Below are positions 57,778 through 64,000 of a DNA stretch of 64,000 bases, piece by piece. This DNA comes from Psychrobacillus soli (GTDB lineage: Bacteria; Bacillota; Bacilli; Bacillales_A; Planococcaceae), in assembly GCF_006861775.1 (NCBI RefSeq), contig NZ_VDGG01000004.1, positions 1 through 64,000 of the forward strand, written 5' to 3'. The notes beneath the pieces were generated by a model that did no database searches, had not been told where the DNA came from, and was given only the letters and a program-made list of their open reading frames with translations. A program made the translations under genes and the position numbers. How positions within the stretch are numbered: position 1 is the first letter of the stretch; each line of letters opens with the position of its first letter.

Positions 57778-58344
57778 GCACTGTAATAACATACTAGGTA
57801 CTTTATGTATAGGTGCTTTTGGAGAGCTTTTTTTCCGATAATCGTGTGTTAGTCGTTCGTCCGTCGTTCTCCAAAGGCACAGATAATCAAAATGCCAAAG
57901 CTTTTTGGAACGAGAGAATAGTCACTTTCCTATCTAGATAAAAGCAGCCAAAGATGCAATTTTGGCTGCTCAGTCCTTCTCTATAATATTTCCACCTTTT
58001 CGATTGGAAGGAAATGTCCCTTTTTAATATAGTGTCACCATATTGCTAGCGTTCACTTTTCAAAAATAAGTAAGGAACGCATGATAGAAAGTGTTAGAGC
58101 ACCTGAAATTGCATCTTCAGGTGCTTCCTTTTTGAGTTGGAAAGCATCTTTTCACTCATTATCCAAAAAGGTTTTAACCTTATTCGTACTGTTGAAGGAG
58201 GGCGACGACCAGCCTCCCTAAAAAATCAAACGGTAATAATATAGCAATAATTCTGTCCAAATACCTCCGAAAACGATACGAAACAGGTTTTGTACTTAGA
58301 GGGTGCTTGCGCTTTTGTTAGCCGAGTGTATTCTCTTCCATTCT
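57778..58344. other. Gene-free 600-bp region with several hairpins
   Basis: No convincing coding frame on either strand. Notable hairpins: AGCAGCCAAA/TTTGGCTGCT at 57943-57970 and AGCACCTGAA/TTCAGGTGCT at 58098-58125. Their 8-base loops (GATGCAAT and ATTGCATC) are exact reverse complements. The second is followed by TCCTTTTT and could terminate transcription. GGAGG..CCTCC at about 58196-58218 is a weaker stem. An undetected small RNA is possible. Confidence 0.5.
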
Positions 58345-58368
58345 TTTGCATACATTTAATTATGCAAA
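58345..58368. promoter_or_regulatory. Inverted repeat before mntP
   Basis: TTTGCATA and TATGCAAA are perfect arms around CATTTAAT, ending 18 bp before the start codon. Its position fits an operator or a leader hairpin blocking the GGGGGAG ribosome binding site region. Confidence 0.5.
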
Positions 58369-58386
58369 CGGACGGGGGAGATTTTT

Positions 58387-58890
58387 TTGTGGCGTGAGAT
58401 TGTAGCGGGTGCATTAATGTCAGTTGATGTGCTGATTTTGTTTTCACTCGTATTATATCGGAAGCAAATTTTCACATTGGCAGCGTGGGTGGCATCTTTA
58501 CATATGCTTTTTCCTTTAATCGGCTATTATGCAGGGGCAATTATGCAAAGTTATTTGCAATATGCAAGCCCATATTTATCTGGATTTTTGCTGTCGCTTG
58601 TTGGATTACAAATGATTCTAGCAAGGTCACCTAAACAAGTGCCTCTACTTTCACCTTACTTACTAGCAGTAGTTGCAAGTATTGACACCTTTTCAGTAAG
58701 TATTTCATTTGGTATGCTTAGAGTAGAAAAATTTCTATTCATATTAAGTTCAGGTATATTCTCCTATCTAGCTGTATTTATTGCGCAGAAAGTGATTTTC
58801 AAACATGCTTTTTTGAACCGAGGACTTATTATGAAGCTGGCGGGAGTCGCTATTTTATTAATAGGGATTATAACTTTACGAAATATTTAA
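58387..58890 (+). CDS. mntP: MntP-family putative manganese efflux pump (YwlD)
   Basis: 167 residues with about six membrane helices. SVDVLILFSLVL in helix 1 and SIDTFSVSISFGM in the second half carry the two Asp residues typical of MntP. TTG start after GGGGGAGATTTT. Occupies the ywlD position between ywlC and ywlE. Confidence 0.82.
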   Translation: MWREIVAGALMSVDVLILFSLVLYRKQIFTLAAWVASLHMLFPLIGYYAGAIMQSYLQYASPYLSGFLLSLVGLQMILARSPKQVPLLSPYLLAVVASIDTFSVSISFGMLRVEKFLFILSSGIFSYLAVFIAQKVIFKHAFLNRGLIMKLAGVAILLIGIITLRNI

Positions 58891-58949
58891 CAAATGAACA
58901 CATTATAATTAGACTATTTATTATATACTAGAGATGAGGAAATGTAACT

Positions 58950-59390
58950 ATGAATATTTTGTTTGTTTGTACGGGAAATACTTGTCGAAGTCCAATGGCA
59001 GAGGCGATATTAAAGGACCGAAATTTGGAAAATATAAACGTCCGTTCAGCAGGTATTTATGCGACGGATGGAGGAGAAATGTCTCTAAATGGGCAAAAAG
59101 TCTTAAAAAAAGAAAACATATCTTTTACGCATGAATCAGCTGCATTAAAAGAATCGCTAGTGGATTGGGCGGATCTTGTTCTCACCATGACAGCATCTCA
59201 TAAGCAAGCAATTATTTATGCATTTCCGCAAGCTATTTCCAAAGTATATATGTACAAAGAATTTGTGACACCTGAAAACATGCAGGATGTATCGGATCCA
59301 TATGGTGGCAATTTACGTACATATGAACACACGTTTCTAGAACTGCACACACTTACAGACGGACTAGTGAAAAAACTCCAGGGGGATTAG
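58950..59390 (+). CDS. ywlE: Protein-arginine phosphatase (YwlE, low-molecular-weight PTP fold)
   Basis: 146 residues. The signature loop [13 protein letters not shown] has the nucleophilic Cys and, as in YwlE, Thr after the GN, which favours phosphoarginine over phosphotyrosine. DPYGG supplies the general acid Asp. It reverses McsB arginine phosphorylation. Followed after 1 bp by a chemoreceptor gene. Confidence 0.9.
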   Translation: MNILFVCTGNTCRSPMAEAILKDRNLENINVRSAGIYATDGGEMSLNGQKVLKKENISFTHESAALKESLVDWADLVLTMTASHKQAIIYAFPQAISKVYMYKEFVTPENMQDVSDPYGGNLRTYEHTFLELHTLTDGLVKKLQGD

Positions 59391-59391
59391 G

Positions 59392-60699
59392 ATGAAGACA
59401 GAAAAAAAGCGGTACTCATTTGGAATTCAAAAAAAGATTGTTTTATTTGTAACGGTTTTAGCATTAGTTACATACACAACGAGTGCGGTGTTTATCAATT
59501 TTATACAGCCGCTTATATTTGAAAATACAACGAAATCGCTTAACTTCGAAATTGGCATGTATGCATTAGGGATCTTCTGGTCTGGGCTACTTGCATATTT
59601 TTTCAGTGGATTAATTATTAAGCCATTATTTAATTTGGAAAAAGTAGCGACCCTTGCCTCAGAAGGTAAAATTGGTGTAGATGTGGAAGTACCAAAATCG
59701 AAAGATGAAATCCAATCTGTTTCTATCGCATTTCAATCAATGCTTGTCAATTTAAGAGAAATGGTTCAAAGCATTGAAGATAACTTTGAAAAAACAAATA
59801 ATACCGTGCAACAATTATCGCAACAATCTTCCGTTGCTTCCGAACAGGCAGAAGCGATTGCACAAACGATTGCACAAATTTCCGAAGGTGCTGAACACTC
59901 AGCCATCGCAGTTCAAGAAACAGTGGAATCTGTAGAAGATGTACGAGTACTAGCTTCTGAAGTAAATATGCGTGCAGAAAAATCAAACGTACAGTCCGGG
60001 GAAATGATCCGTGGTTTAGCGCAAACAACGGAAGTCATTCAATCCCTTGTAAATGGTATTCAGCAAGTTGCTTCTGGAAGCGAAGCGGCTTTAGTAAATG
60101 TAAAACAGCTAGAAGTAAACGCCGGGAAAGTGGAAAATATTATTCAACTAGTCGGCGATATTGCAGCTCAAACGAATTTACTTGCATTAAATGCATCCAT
60201 AGAAGCTGCTCGTGCTGGAGAACACGGAAAAGGTTTTGCGGTCGTAGCGGAAGAAGTGCGTAAACTAGCAGATGAAAGTGGCAAAGCGGTGCAAGGAATT
60301 TCAGCATTAATCATTGCTATTCAAACAGATGTCCAAACGGTTGTCCATCAAATGACGAATCAAGTAAACTTTGCAGTAGGGGAAGCAAAACGTGTTTCTG
60401 AAACGAATGAAGCGGTAGAAGGGATGTCACATAAAATCCATGATATGGCGGAATCCGTTGTACAAATTTCTTCATTAGTTGAAAATCAATTAACGAATAT
60501 CGAAAATACAGCACGTCAATCCCAAGAAGTAGCTGCCATTGCGGAAGAAACATCTGCAGGAGCAGAAGAAGTGAGAAGTGCAACAGATGAACAAGCACGA
60601 TCAATCGAACAAATTGATCGCTTATCGTTCGGATTAAAGCGACAATCGGAAGAATTATTTAAAGTTATTTCGCAATTTGACAGAAATTCGTCAAAATAG
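59392..60699 (+). CDS. Methyl-accepting chemotaxis-like protein with short extracellular part
   Basis: 435 residues. Two membrane helices (about 16-37 and 53-76) with only about 15 residues between, HAMP-like segment (75-130), then a long coiled-coil signalling domain with the conserved tip [36 protein letters not shown]. Lack of a sensory domain suggests it senses membrane or cytoplasmic cues. Start 1 bp after ywlE, CAGGGGGATTAGG upstream. Confidence 0.9.
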   Translation: MKTEKKRYSFGIQKKIVLFVTVLALVTYTTSAVFINFIQPLIFENTTKSLNFEIGMYALGIFWSGLLAYFFSGLIIKPLFNLEKVATLASEGKIGVDVEVPKSKDEIQSVSIAFQSMLVNLREMVQSIEDNFEKTNNTVQQLSQQSSVASEQAEAIAQTIAQISEGAEHSAIAVQETVESVEDVRVLASEVNMRAEKSNVQSGEMIRGLAQTTEVIQSLVNGIQQVASGSEAALVNVKQLEVNAGKVENIIQLVGDIAAQTNLLALNASIEAARAGEHGKGFAVVAEEVRKLADESGKAVQGISALIIAIQTDVQTVVHQMTNQVNFAVGEAKRVSETNEAVEGMSHKIHDMAESVVQISSLVENQLTNIENTARQSQEVAAIAEETSAGAEEVRSATDEQARSIEQIDRLSFGLKRQSEELFKVISQFDRNSSK

Positions 60700-60710
60700 A
60701 GCTTTAAAAT

Positions 60711-60742
60711 GCAATTCACTTTACGTGAATTGTATTTTTTTT
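60711..60742 (+). terminator. Rho-independent terminator after the chemoreceptor gene
   Basis: GCAATTCAC and GTGAATTGT form a stem (loop TTTAC) followed by about nine T. Confidence 0.85.
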
Positions 60743-60796
60743 TGCGGATAAATGGTATGATGAATGGGAGTACTAAAACAGAAAAGAGGGAACAAA

Positions 60797-61234
60797 TTGA
60801 AAATTGCAATTTCTTCTGATCACGGTGGAAATAATCTTCGCAAGGAAATTATGCTACAACTAGAGGAGCTCGGACTTTCTTATGAAGACTTTGGTCCAAC
60901 GAGTGACGATTCTGTTGACTATCCTGACTATGCAATGCCAGTTACAGAAGGTGTAGTAAGTGGGAAGTTTGATCGTGGTATTTTAATTTGTGGTACAGGC
61001 ATTGGTATGTCAATCGCGGCAAACAAAGTAAAAGGTATTAGATGTGCATTAGTACATGATGTATTTTCGGCAAAAGCAACAAGATGCCATAATGACTCAA
61101 ATGTACTTGCAATGGGAGAACGAGTAATAGGTCCAGGACTTGCAAGAGAAATCGTTGCAACTTGGCTTGCACAAGATTTTGAAGGTGGACGTCACACACG
61201 TCGAGTAGAAAAAATTACAGCACTAGAAAACTGA
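60797..61234 (+). CDS. rpiB: Ribose-5-phosphate isomerase B
   Basis: 145 residues, RpiB/LacAB family: SSDHGGNNLR at the N-terminus, YPDYA, CGTGIGMSIAANK with the catalytic Cys, and RCHNDSN. TTG start after AAGAGGGAAC; a frame from 60764 overlaps the probable ribosome binding site. B. subtilis ywlF position. Confidence 0.92.
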   Translation: MKIAISSDHGGNNLRKEIMLQLEELGLSYEDFGPTSDDSVDYPDYAMPVTEGVVSGKFDRGILICGTGIGMSIAANKVKGIRCALVHDVFSAKATRCHNDSNVLAMGERVIGPGLAREIVATWLAQDFEGGRHTRRVEKITALEN

Positions 61235-61252
61235 GGAAGAAGGGATTTTCAG

Positions 61253-61798
61253 ATGGAAGCAAAAGATTTGTGGAAACAGCAAATAGAACAGCTTCTCCTG
61301 GAAGTGGAGCAGCAAATCCAACTGCATGAAGATGATCTTTTTGTTATTGGCTGTTCAACCTCAGAAATTATCGGTGAAAAGATTGGAACGGCTGGTGGTT
61401 TAGAAGTAGCCGAGGTTTTATTTGGACCATTCCAAGCCTTTGCTGAGCGTAACAAAGTGCATGTAGCTTTTCAAGGATGCGAGCATATTAACCGCGCCCT
61501 TACAATGGAAAGAAAAACGCAAAAGCTGTATCGATACCCGGAAGTTTCGGTTATTCCGGTTGTTCGTGCAGGTGGCTCCATGTCTGCACACGCGTACACG
61601 CAATTCCAAGACCCAGTCGTAGTCGAGCATGTCCAAGCGCGTGCCGGCATTGATATAGGACAAACCCTTATTGGGATGCAGTTGCAACCTGTAGCTGTCC
61701 CAATTCGCGTGTCCACAAAACAAATTGGGGAAGCAGTCGTGACGATTGCAAACACACGTCCGAAACTAATTGGTGGAGAACGTGCATTTTACGGTTGA
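61253..61798 (+). CDS. ywlG: YwlG family protein (DUF436/TIGR01440), function unknown
   Basis: 181 residues. VIGCSTSEIIGEKIGTAG, FQGCEHINRALTMER and VVRAGGSMSAHAY are characteristic of the family. Conserved next to rpiB and glyA in bacilli. No established activity. It starts 18 bp after rpiB. Confidence 0.88.
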   Translation: MEAKDLWKQQIEQLLLEVEQQIQLHEDDLFVIGCSTSEIIGEKIGTAGGLEVAEVLFGPFQAFAERNKVHVAFQGCEHINRALTMERKTQKLYRYPEVSVIPVVRAGGSMSAHAYTQFQDPVVVEHVQARAGIDIGQTLIGMQLQPVAVPIRVSTKQIGEAVVTIANTRPKLIGGERAFYG

Positions 61799-61819
61799 TA
61801 TTAGAGGAGGAAATGAGAA

Positions 61820-63055
61820 ATGGAGAAAATTTTAACACAAGATCCAGCAGTATACGAAGCGATGCTGGCGGAGAAAAAGCGTCAACAAACAAATATCGAG
61901 TTAATCGCATCTGAAAACTTTGTATCCGAAGCAGTAATGGAAGCACAAGGTTCAGTGCTTACAAATAAATACGCAGAAGGCTACCCAGGTAAACGCTACT
62001 ATGGTGGTTGTGAGCATGTAGACGTTGTAGAAAATATTGCTCGTGATCGTCTGAAAGAAATTTTCGGAGCAGAACATGCAAACGTACAACCCCATTCAGG
62101 TTCACAAGCGAACATGGCGGTTTACATGACTGCTTTACAACCAGGTGACACGATTTTAGGGATGAACTTGTCACATGGTGGGCATTTAACACATGGTTCC
62201 CCTGTAAACTTTAGTGGAATTCAATATAACTTTATCGAGTACGGTGTGGATAAAGAAAACGAAACAATCGACTATGAAGATGTTCGTGCAAAAGCATTAG
62301 AACATAAACCAAAAATGATCGTTGCTGGAGCAAGTGCATACTCACGAGTAATTGATTTCGCTAAATTCCGTGAAATCGCAGACGAAATTGGAGCATACCT
62401 ATTTGTAGACATGGCTCATATTGCAGGATTAGTTGCTGCAGGTCTTCATCCAAATCCAGTGCCACACGCACATTTCGTTACATCAACAACGCATAAAACA
62501 TTACGTGGACCACGTGGTGGATTAATCCTTACAACTGAAGAATTCGCGAAGAAAATTGACAAAACAATTTTCCCTGGAATCCAAGGTGGTCCATTAATGC
62601 ACGTTATCGCTGCAAAAGCAGTTGCATTTGGAGAAGCACAACAACCTGAATTTAAGGAATACCAAGCACAAGTGATCGCAAATGCTAAGACACTAGCAGA
62701 TAGCTTAGTAGCAGAAGGTCTTCGCATCGTATCTGGTGGTACGGATAACCACGTAATGCTAGTAGACGTATCAGCAATTGACTTAACAGGTAAAATTGCA
62801 GAACACGTCCTTGACGAAGTTGGAATTACAGTAAACAAAAATACAATTCCATATGAAACACAAAGTCCATTTATTACTTCAGGAGTTCGTCTAGGAACAC
62901 CAGCAGTAACTTCTCGTGGATTTAAAGAAGAAGAAATGAAAGAAATCGCTTCGATCATTGCGAAACTTTTGAAAAACCATGAAGACGCAGAAGTGATCCA
63001 AGAAGCAAAAGACAGAGTCGCTGCTTTAACTGATAAACTCCCATTGTATAACTAA
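61820..63055 (+). CDS. glyA: Serine hydroxymethyltransferase
   Basis: 411 residues, PLP enzyme. Schiff-base Lys in [29 protein letters not shown] and [10 protein letters not shown] present. Interconverts serine and glycine with tetrahydrofolate. AGAGGAGGAAATGAG precedes the ATG. Confidence 0.97.
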   Translation: MEKILTQDPAVYEAMLAEKKRQQTNIELIASENFVSEAVMEAQGSVLTNKYAEGYPGKRYYGGCEHVDVVENIARDRLKEIFGAEHANVQPHSGSQANMAVYMTALQPGDTILGMNLSHGGHLTHGSPVNFSGIQYNFIEYGVDKENETIDYEDVRAKALEHKPKMIVAGASAYSRVIDFAKFREIADEIGAYLFVDMAHIAGLVAAGLHPNPVPHAHFVTSTTHKTLRGPRGGLILTTEEFAKKIDKTIFPGIQGGPLMHVIAAKAVAFGEAQQPEFKEYQAQVIANAKTLADSLVAEGLRIVSGGTDNHVMLVDVSAIDLTGKIAEHVLDEVGITVNKNTIPYETQSPFITSGVRLGTPAVTSRGFKEEEMKEIASIIAKLLKNHEDAEVIQEAKDRVAALTDKLPLYN

Positions 63056-63073
63056 TACAAAATTTGAAAGTAG

Positions 63074-63106
63074 GCTACCTTTTTGGAGAAAGGTAGCTTA
63101 TTTTTT
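63074..63106 (+). terminator. Rho-independent terminator of glyA
   Basis: GCTACCTTT and AAAGGTAGC form a perfect 9-bp stem, followed by TTATTTTTT. Confidence 0.9.
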
Positions 63107-63113
63107 ATGCTTT

Positions 63114-63275
63114 AGGAAATATTTGTAGTTAATGCGTCACAGTCATAGGCGTCTCACTTCAAGTAAACTTGCTATTTTAAGAATTGATTGCTTTCATCGG
63201 CAAATTGGTTGCTCTCAGTACTGGTTTGGTTGCTTTCGGAATAGAATTGATTGCTTTCCATGACCGATTGGTTGC
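63114..63275 (+). repeat. Direct repeat R1 containing a 21-bp-phased array
   Basis: Cores (ATTGCT/GTTGCT) start at 63187, 63208, 63229, 63250 and, as GTTGCC of the terminal unit CCCTAATCC, at 63271, all 21 bp apart. The whole 162-bp segment, including about 70 bp of unique text before the array, is repeated almost perfectly 364 bp downstream. Confidence 0.93.
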
Positions 63276-63295
63276 CCTAATCCATTTACTGGTTT

Positions 63296-63470
63296 CCGTG
63301 CGGCGGTGAAGGCTCATCGCTCACCCCACGGAAAGCGTCCGCCCTGCAGCGGAAATCCCAGCGGATACTTCATTTAGCTCATTAAGGTGCAGTATCTCTA
63401 TTATGTTCGACATTCCATTCATCGTTTCCGCTTGCCATATAGGTTAGAGACAGTCGCTTGCGCTTTTTTT
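63296..63470. repeat. Dispersed intergenic repeat element, copy C
   Basis: GCGGTGAAGGCTCATCGCTC, CACCCCACGGAAAGCG and CCCTGCAGCGGAAATCCCAG match the right half of copies A and B, and the flank CATTCCATTCATCG matches copy A. The left half of the element is missing. It sits between direct repeats R1 and R2. Confidence 0.82.
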
Positions 63471-63477
63471 GCGTTTA

Positions 63478-63639
63478 AGGAAATATTTGGAGTTAATGCG
63501 TCACAGTCATAGGCGTCTCACTTCAAGTAAACTTGCTATTTTAAGAATTGATTGCTTTCATCGGCAAATTGGTTGCTCTCAGTACTGGTTTGGTTGCTTT
63601 CGGAATAGAATTGATTGCTTTCCATGACCGATTGGTTGC
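63478..63639 (+). repeat. Direct repeat R2 containing a 21-bp-phased array
   Basis: Near-identical to R1 at an offset of exactly 364 bp; cores start at 63551, 63572, 63593, 63614 and 63635. The closing unit reads GTTGCTCTTAGCC, slightly different from R1. Confidence 0.93.
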
Positions 63640-63740
63640 TCTTAGCCATATTCTGGATTACTAACAATGAAAAGCTGCATCGTATTAGGATTTAAAACGG
63701 TGGTGCCGATAACCTCATACTTTATTCAGTGTAGATATTA

Positions 63741-63790
63741 ATGTAGTCAGCAAATTCCCTTGATTGGAACGGAAAGTGCAGGCTTGAAGT
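63741..63790. repeat. Fragment of the dispersed repeat family (left end only)
   Basis: GTCAGCAAATTCCCTTGATT and GGAAAGTGCAGGC resemble the left end of copies A and B. No right half follows. The remaining bases from 63640 to 63880 contain nothing else I can identify. Confidence 0.45.
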
Positions 63791-63884
63791 GGACACTAAT
63801 TCGAACTTTTTATTTCAGTTTTGCGGTCAAGAATTTTATTTTTACAAACCAATGACGTCCGGGTAAATAGACGAAATATTAAAA

Positions 63885-63917
63885 CGTAGGATTAGTAGTA
63901 TGTTTCCTGCGTTTTTT
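63885..63917 (+). terminator. Terminator-like hairpin overlapping the upp promoter region
   Basis: CGTAGGA and TCCTGCG pair with one G-T wobble around an 11-base loop and are followed by six T. It may end transcription from upstream or act in a upp leader. Confidence 0.5.
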
Positions 63918-63925
63918 GTTATAAT
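63917..63925 (+). promoter_or_regulatory. Candidate extended -10 promoter of upp
   Basis: TGTTATAAT, a perfect TATAAT with the TG extension, 39 bp before the upp start. The -35 is weak. Confidence 0.55.
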
Positions 63926-63964
63926 TAATAGAATTTCAAATAAAACCACGAAGGAGATAAAAAT

Positions 63965-64000
63965 ATGCCAAAAGTATTCGTATTTGATCACCCCCTTATT
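63965..64000 (+). CDS. upp: Uracil phosphoribosyltransferase, 5' end only
   Basis: Only 12 codons lie in the window: Met-Pro-Lys-Val-Phe-Val-Phe-Asp-His-Pro-Leu-Ile. This matches the N-terminus of Bacillus Upp, and glyA-upp is the expected order. GAAGGAGATAAAA precedes the ATG. The product would convert uracil and PRPP to UMP. Confidence 0.85.
   Translation, partial: MPKVFVFDHPLI

Noticed and set aside
58226-58447. A 73-codon minus-strand frame before mntP
   Set aside because: It overlaps the mntP start and the inverted repeat, has no ribosome binding site and resembles no family I know.

Overview
The window is chromosomal DNA of a low-GC, endospore-forming Firmicute. Gene order matches the Bacillus subtilis ywhB-ywhD-pbpG-speE-speB, ywiB-argS and fadF/acdA-rpoE-pyrG-ywjG-spo0F-fba-tal-murA-glpX-rho-rpmE-tdk-prfA-prmC-spoIIR-ywlC-mntP-ywlE-rpiB-ywlG-glyA-upp blocks. 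Spore formation is supported by spo0F with a sigma-H-type promoter, spoIIR and a PBP2d-like pbpG. Base composition, TTG/GTG start use and the B12-salvage and acyl-CoA genes inserted in the conserved backbone suggest Caryophanaceae/Planococcaceae (Psychrobacillus, Sporosarcina, Lysinibacillus or relatives). This assignment is inference. There are no rRNA or tRNA genes, transposases, phage genes or CRISPR arrays.

Layout. 0-9 kb: ywhB, ywhD, pbpG, speE-speB (with a triplicated speB tail), ywiB-argS. 9-19.4 kb: a cobalamin riboswitch and terminator control a 13-gene operon for B12/cobinamide uptake and salvage: btuF, btuC, a btuD-cbiZ fusion, cbiB, cobD, cobU, a CobQ lacking its amidotransferase domain, cobS, cobC, a half-size CobU-like gene, pduO, cblT, cblS. 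19.9-30.4 kb: a degenerate sigma-54-activator-like regulator and an operon that reads as a complete cyclohexanecarboxylate route to central metabolism (AliA, AliB, BadK-, BadH- and BadI-like enzymes plus acyl-CoA dehydrogenase, 3-hydroxyacyl-CoA dehydrogenase and thiolase), then a separate SDR-fold protein without the catalytic Tyr/Lys. 31.4-42.2 kb: fatty-acid and branched-chain acyl-CoA genes (fadF, thiolase, hbd, two acyl-CoA dehydrogenases, a TetR regulator, B12-dependent icmF), with TetR-type palindromes over the fadF promoter and before the thiolase. IcmF is a local consumer of the B12 made by the salvage operon. 42.5-64 kb: the conserved housekeeping block, with a pyrG reiterative-transcription attenuator, an rpmE leader and many clear terminators.

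The most unusual content is intergenic. At least seven intergenic sites, almost all just behind gene 3' ends or terminators, carry arrays of an 11-bp core (AATTGGTTGCT or its complement) repeated at a strict 21-bp pitch (20 bp at the last step of each block in one array) with about 10 variable bases between. Most arrays close with a conserved end sequence. One array has the same pitch but a different core (TTAGTTGGAA). About 80 core copies were located by hand. Two arrays are built into higher-order tandem repeats of 153 bp and 164-184 bp. A second dispersed family, with imperfectly complementary ends (GATTTTCG.. / ..GCGAAAATC), occurs three to four times. Neither family carries an identifiable gene.
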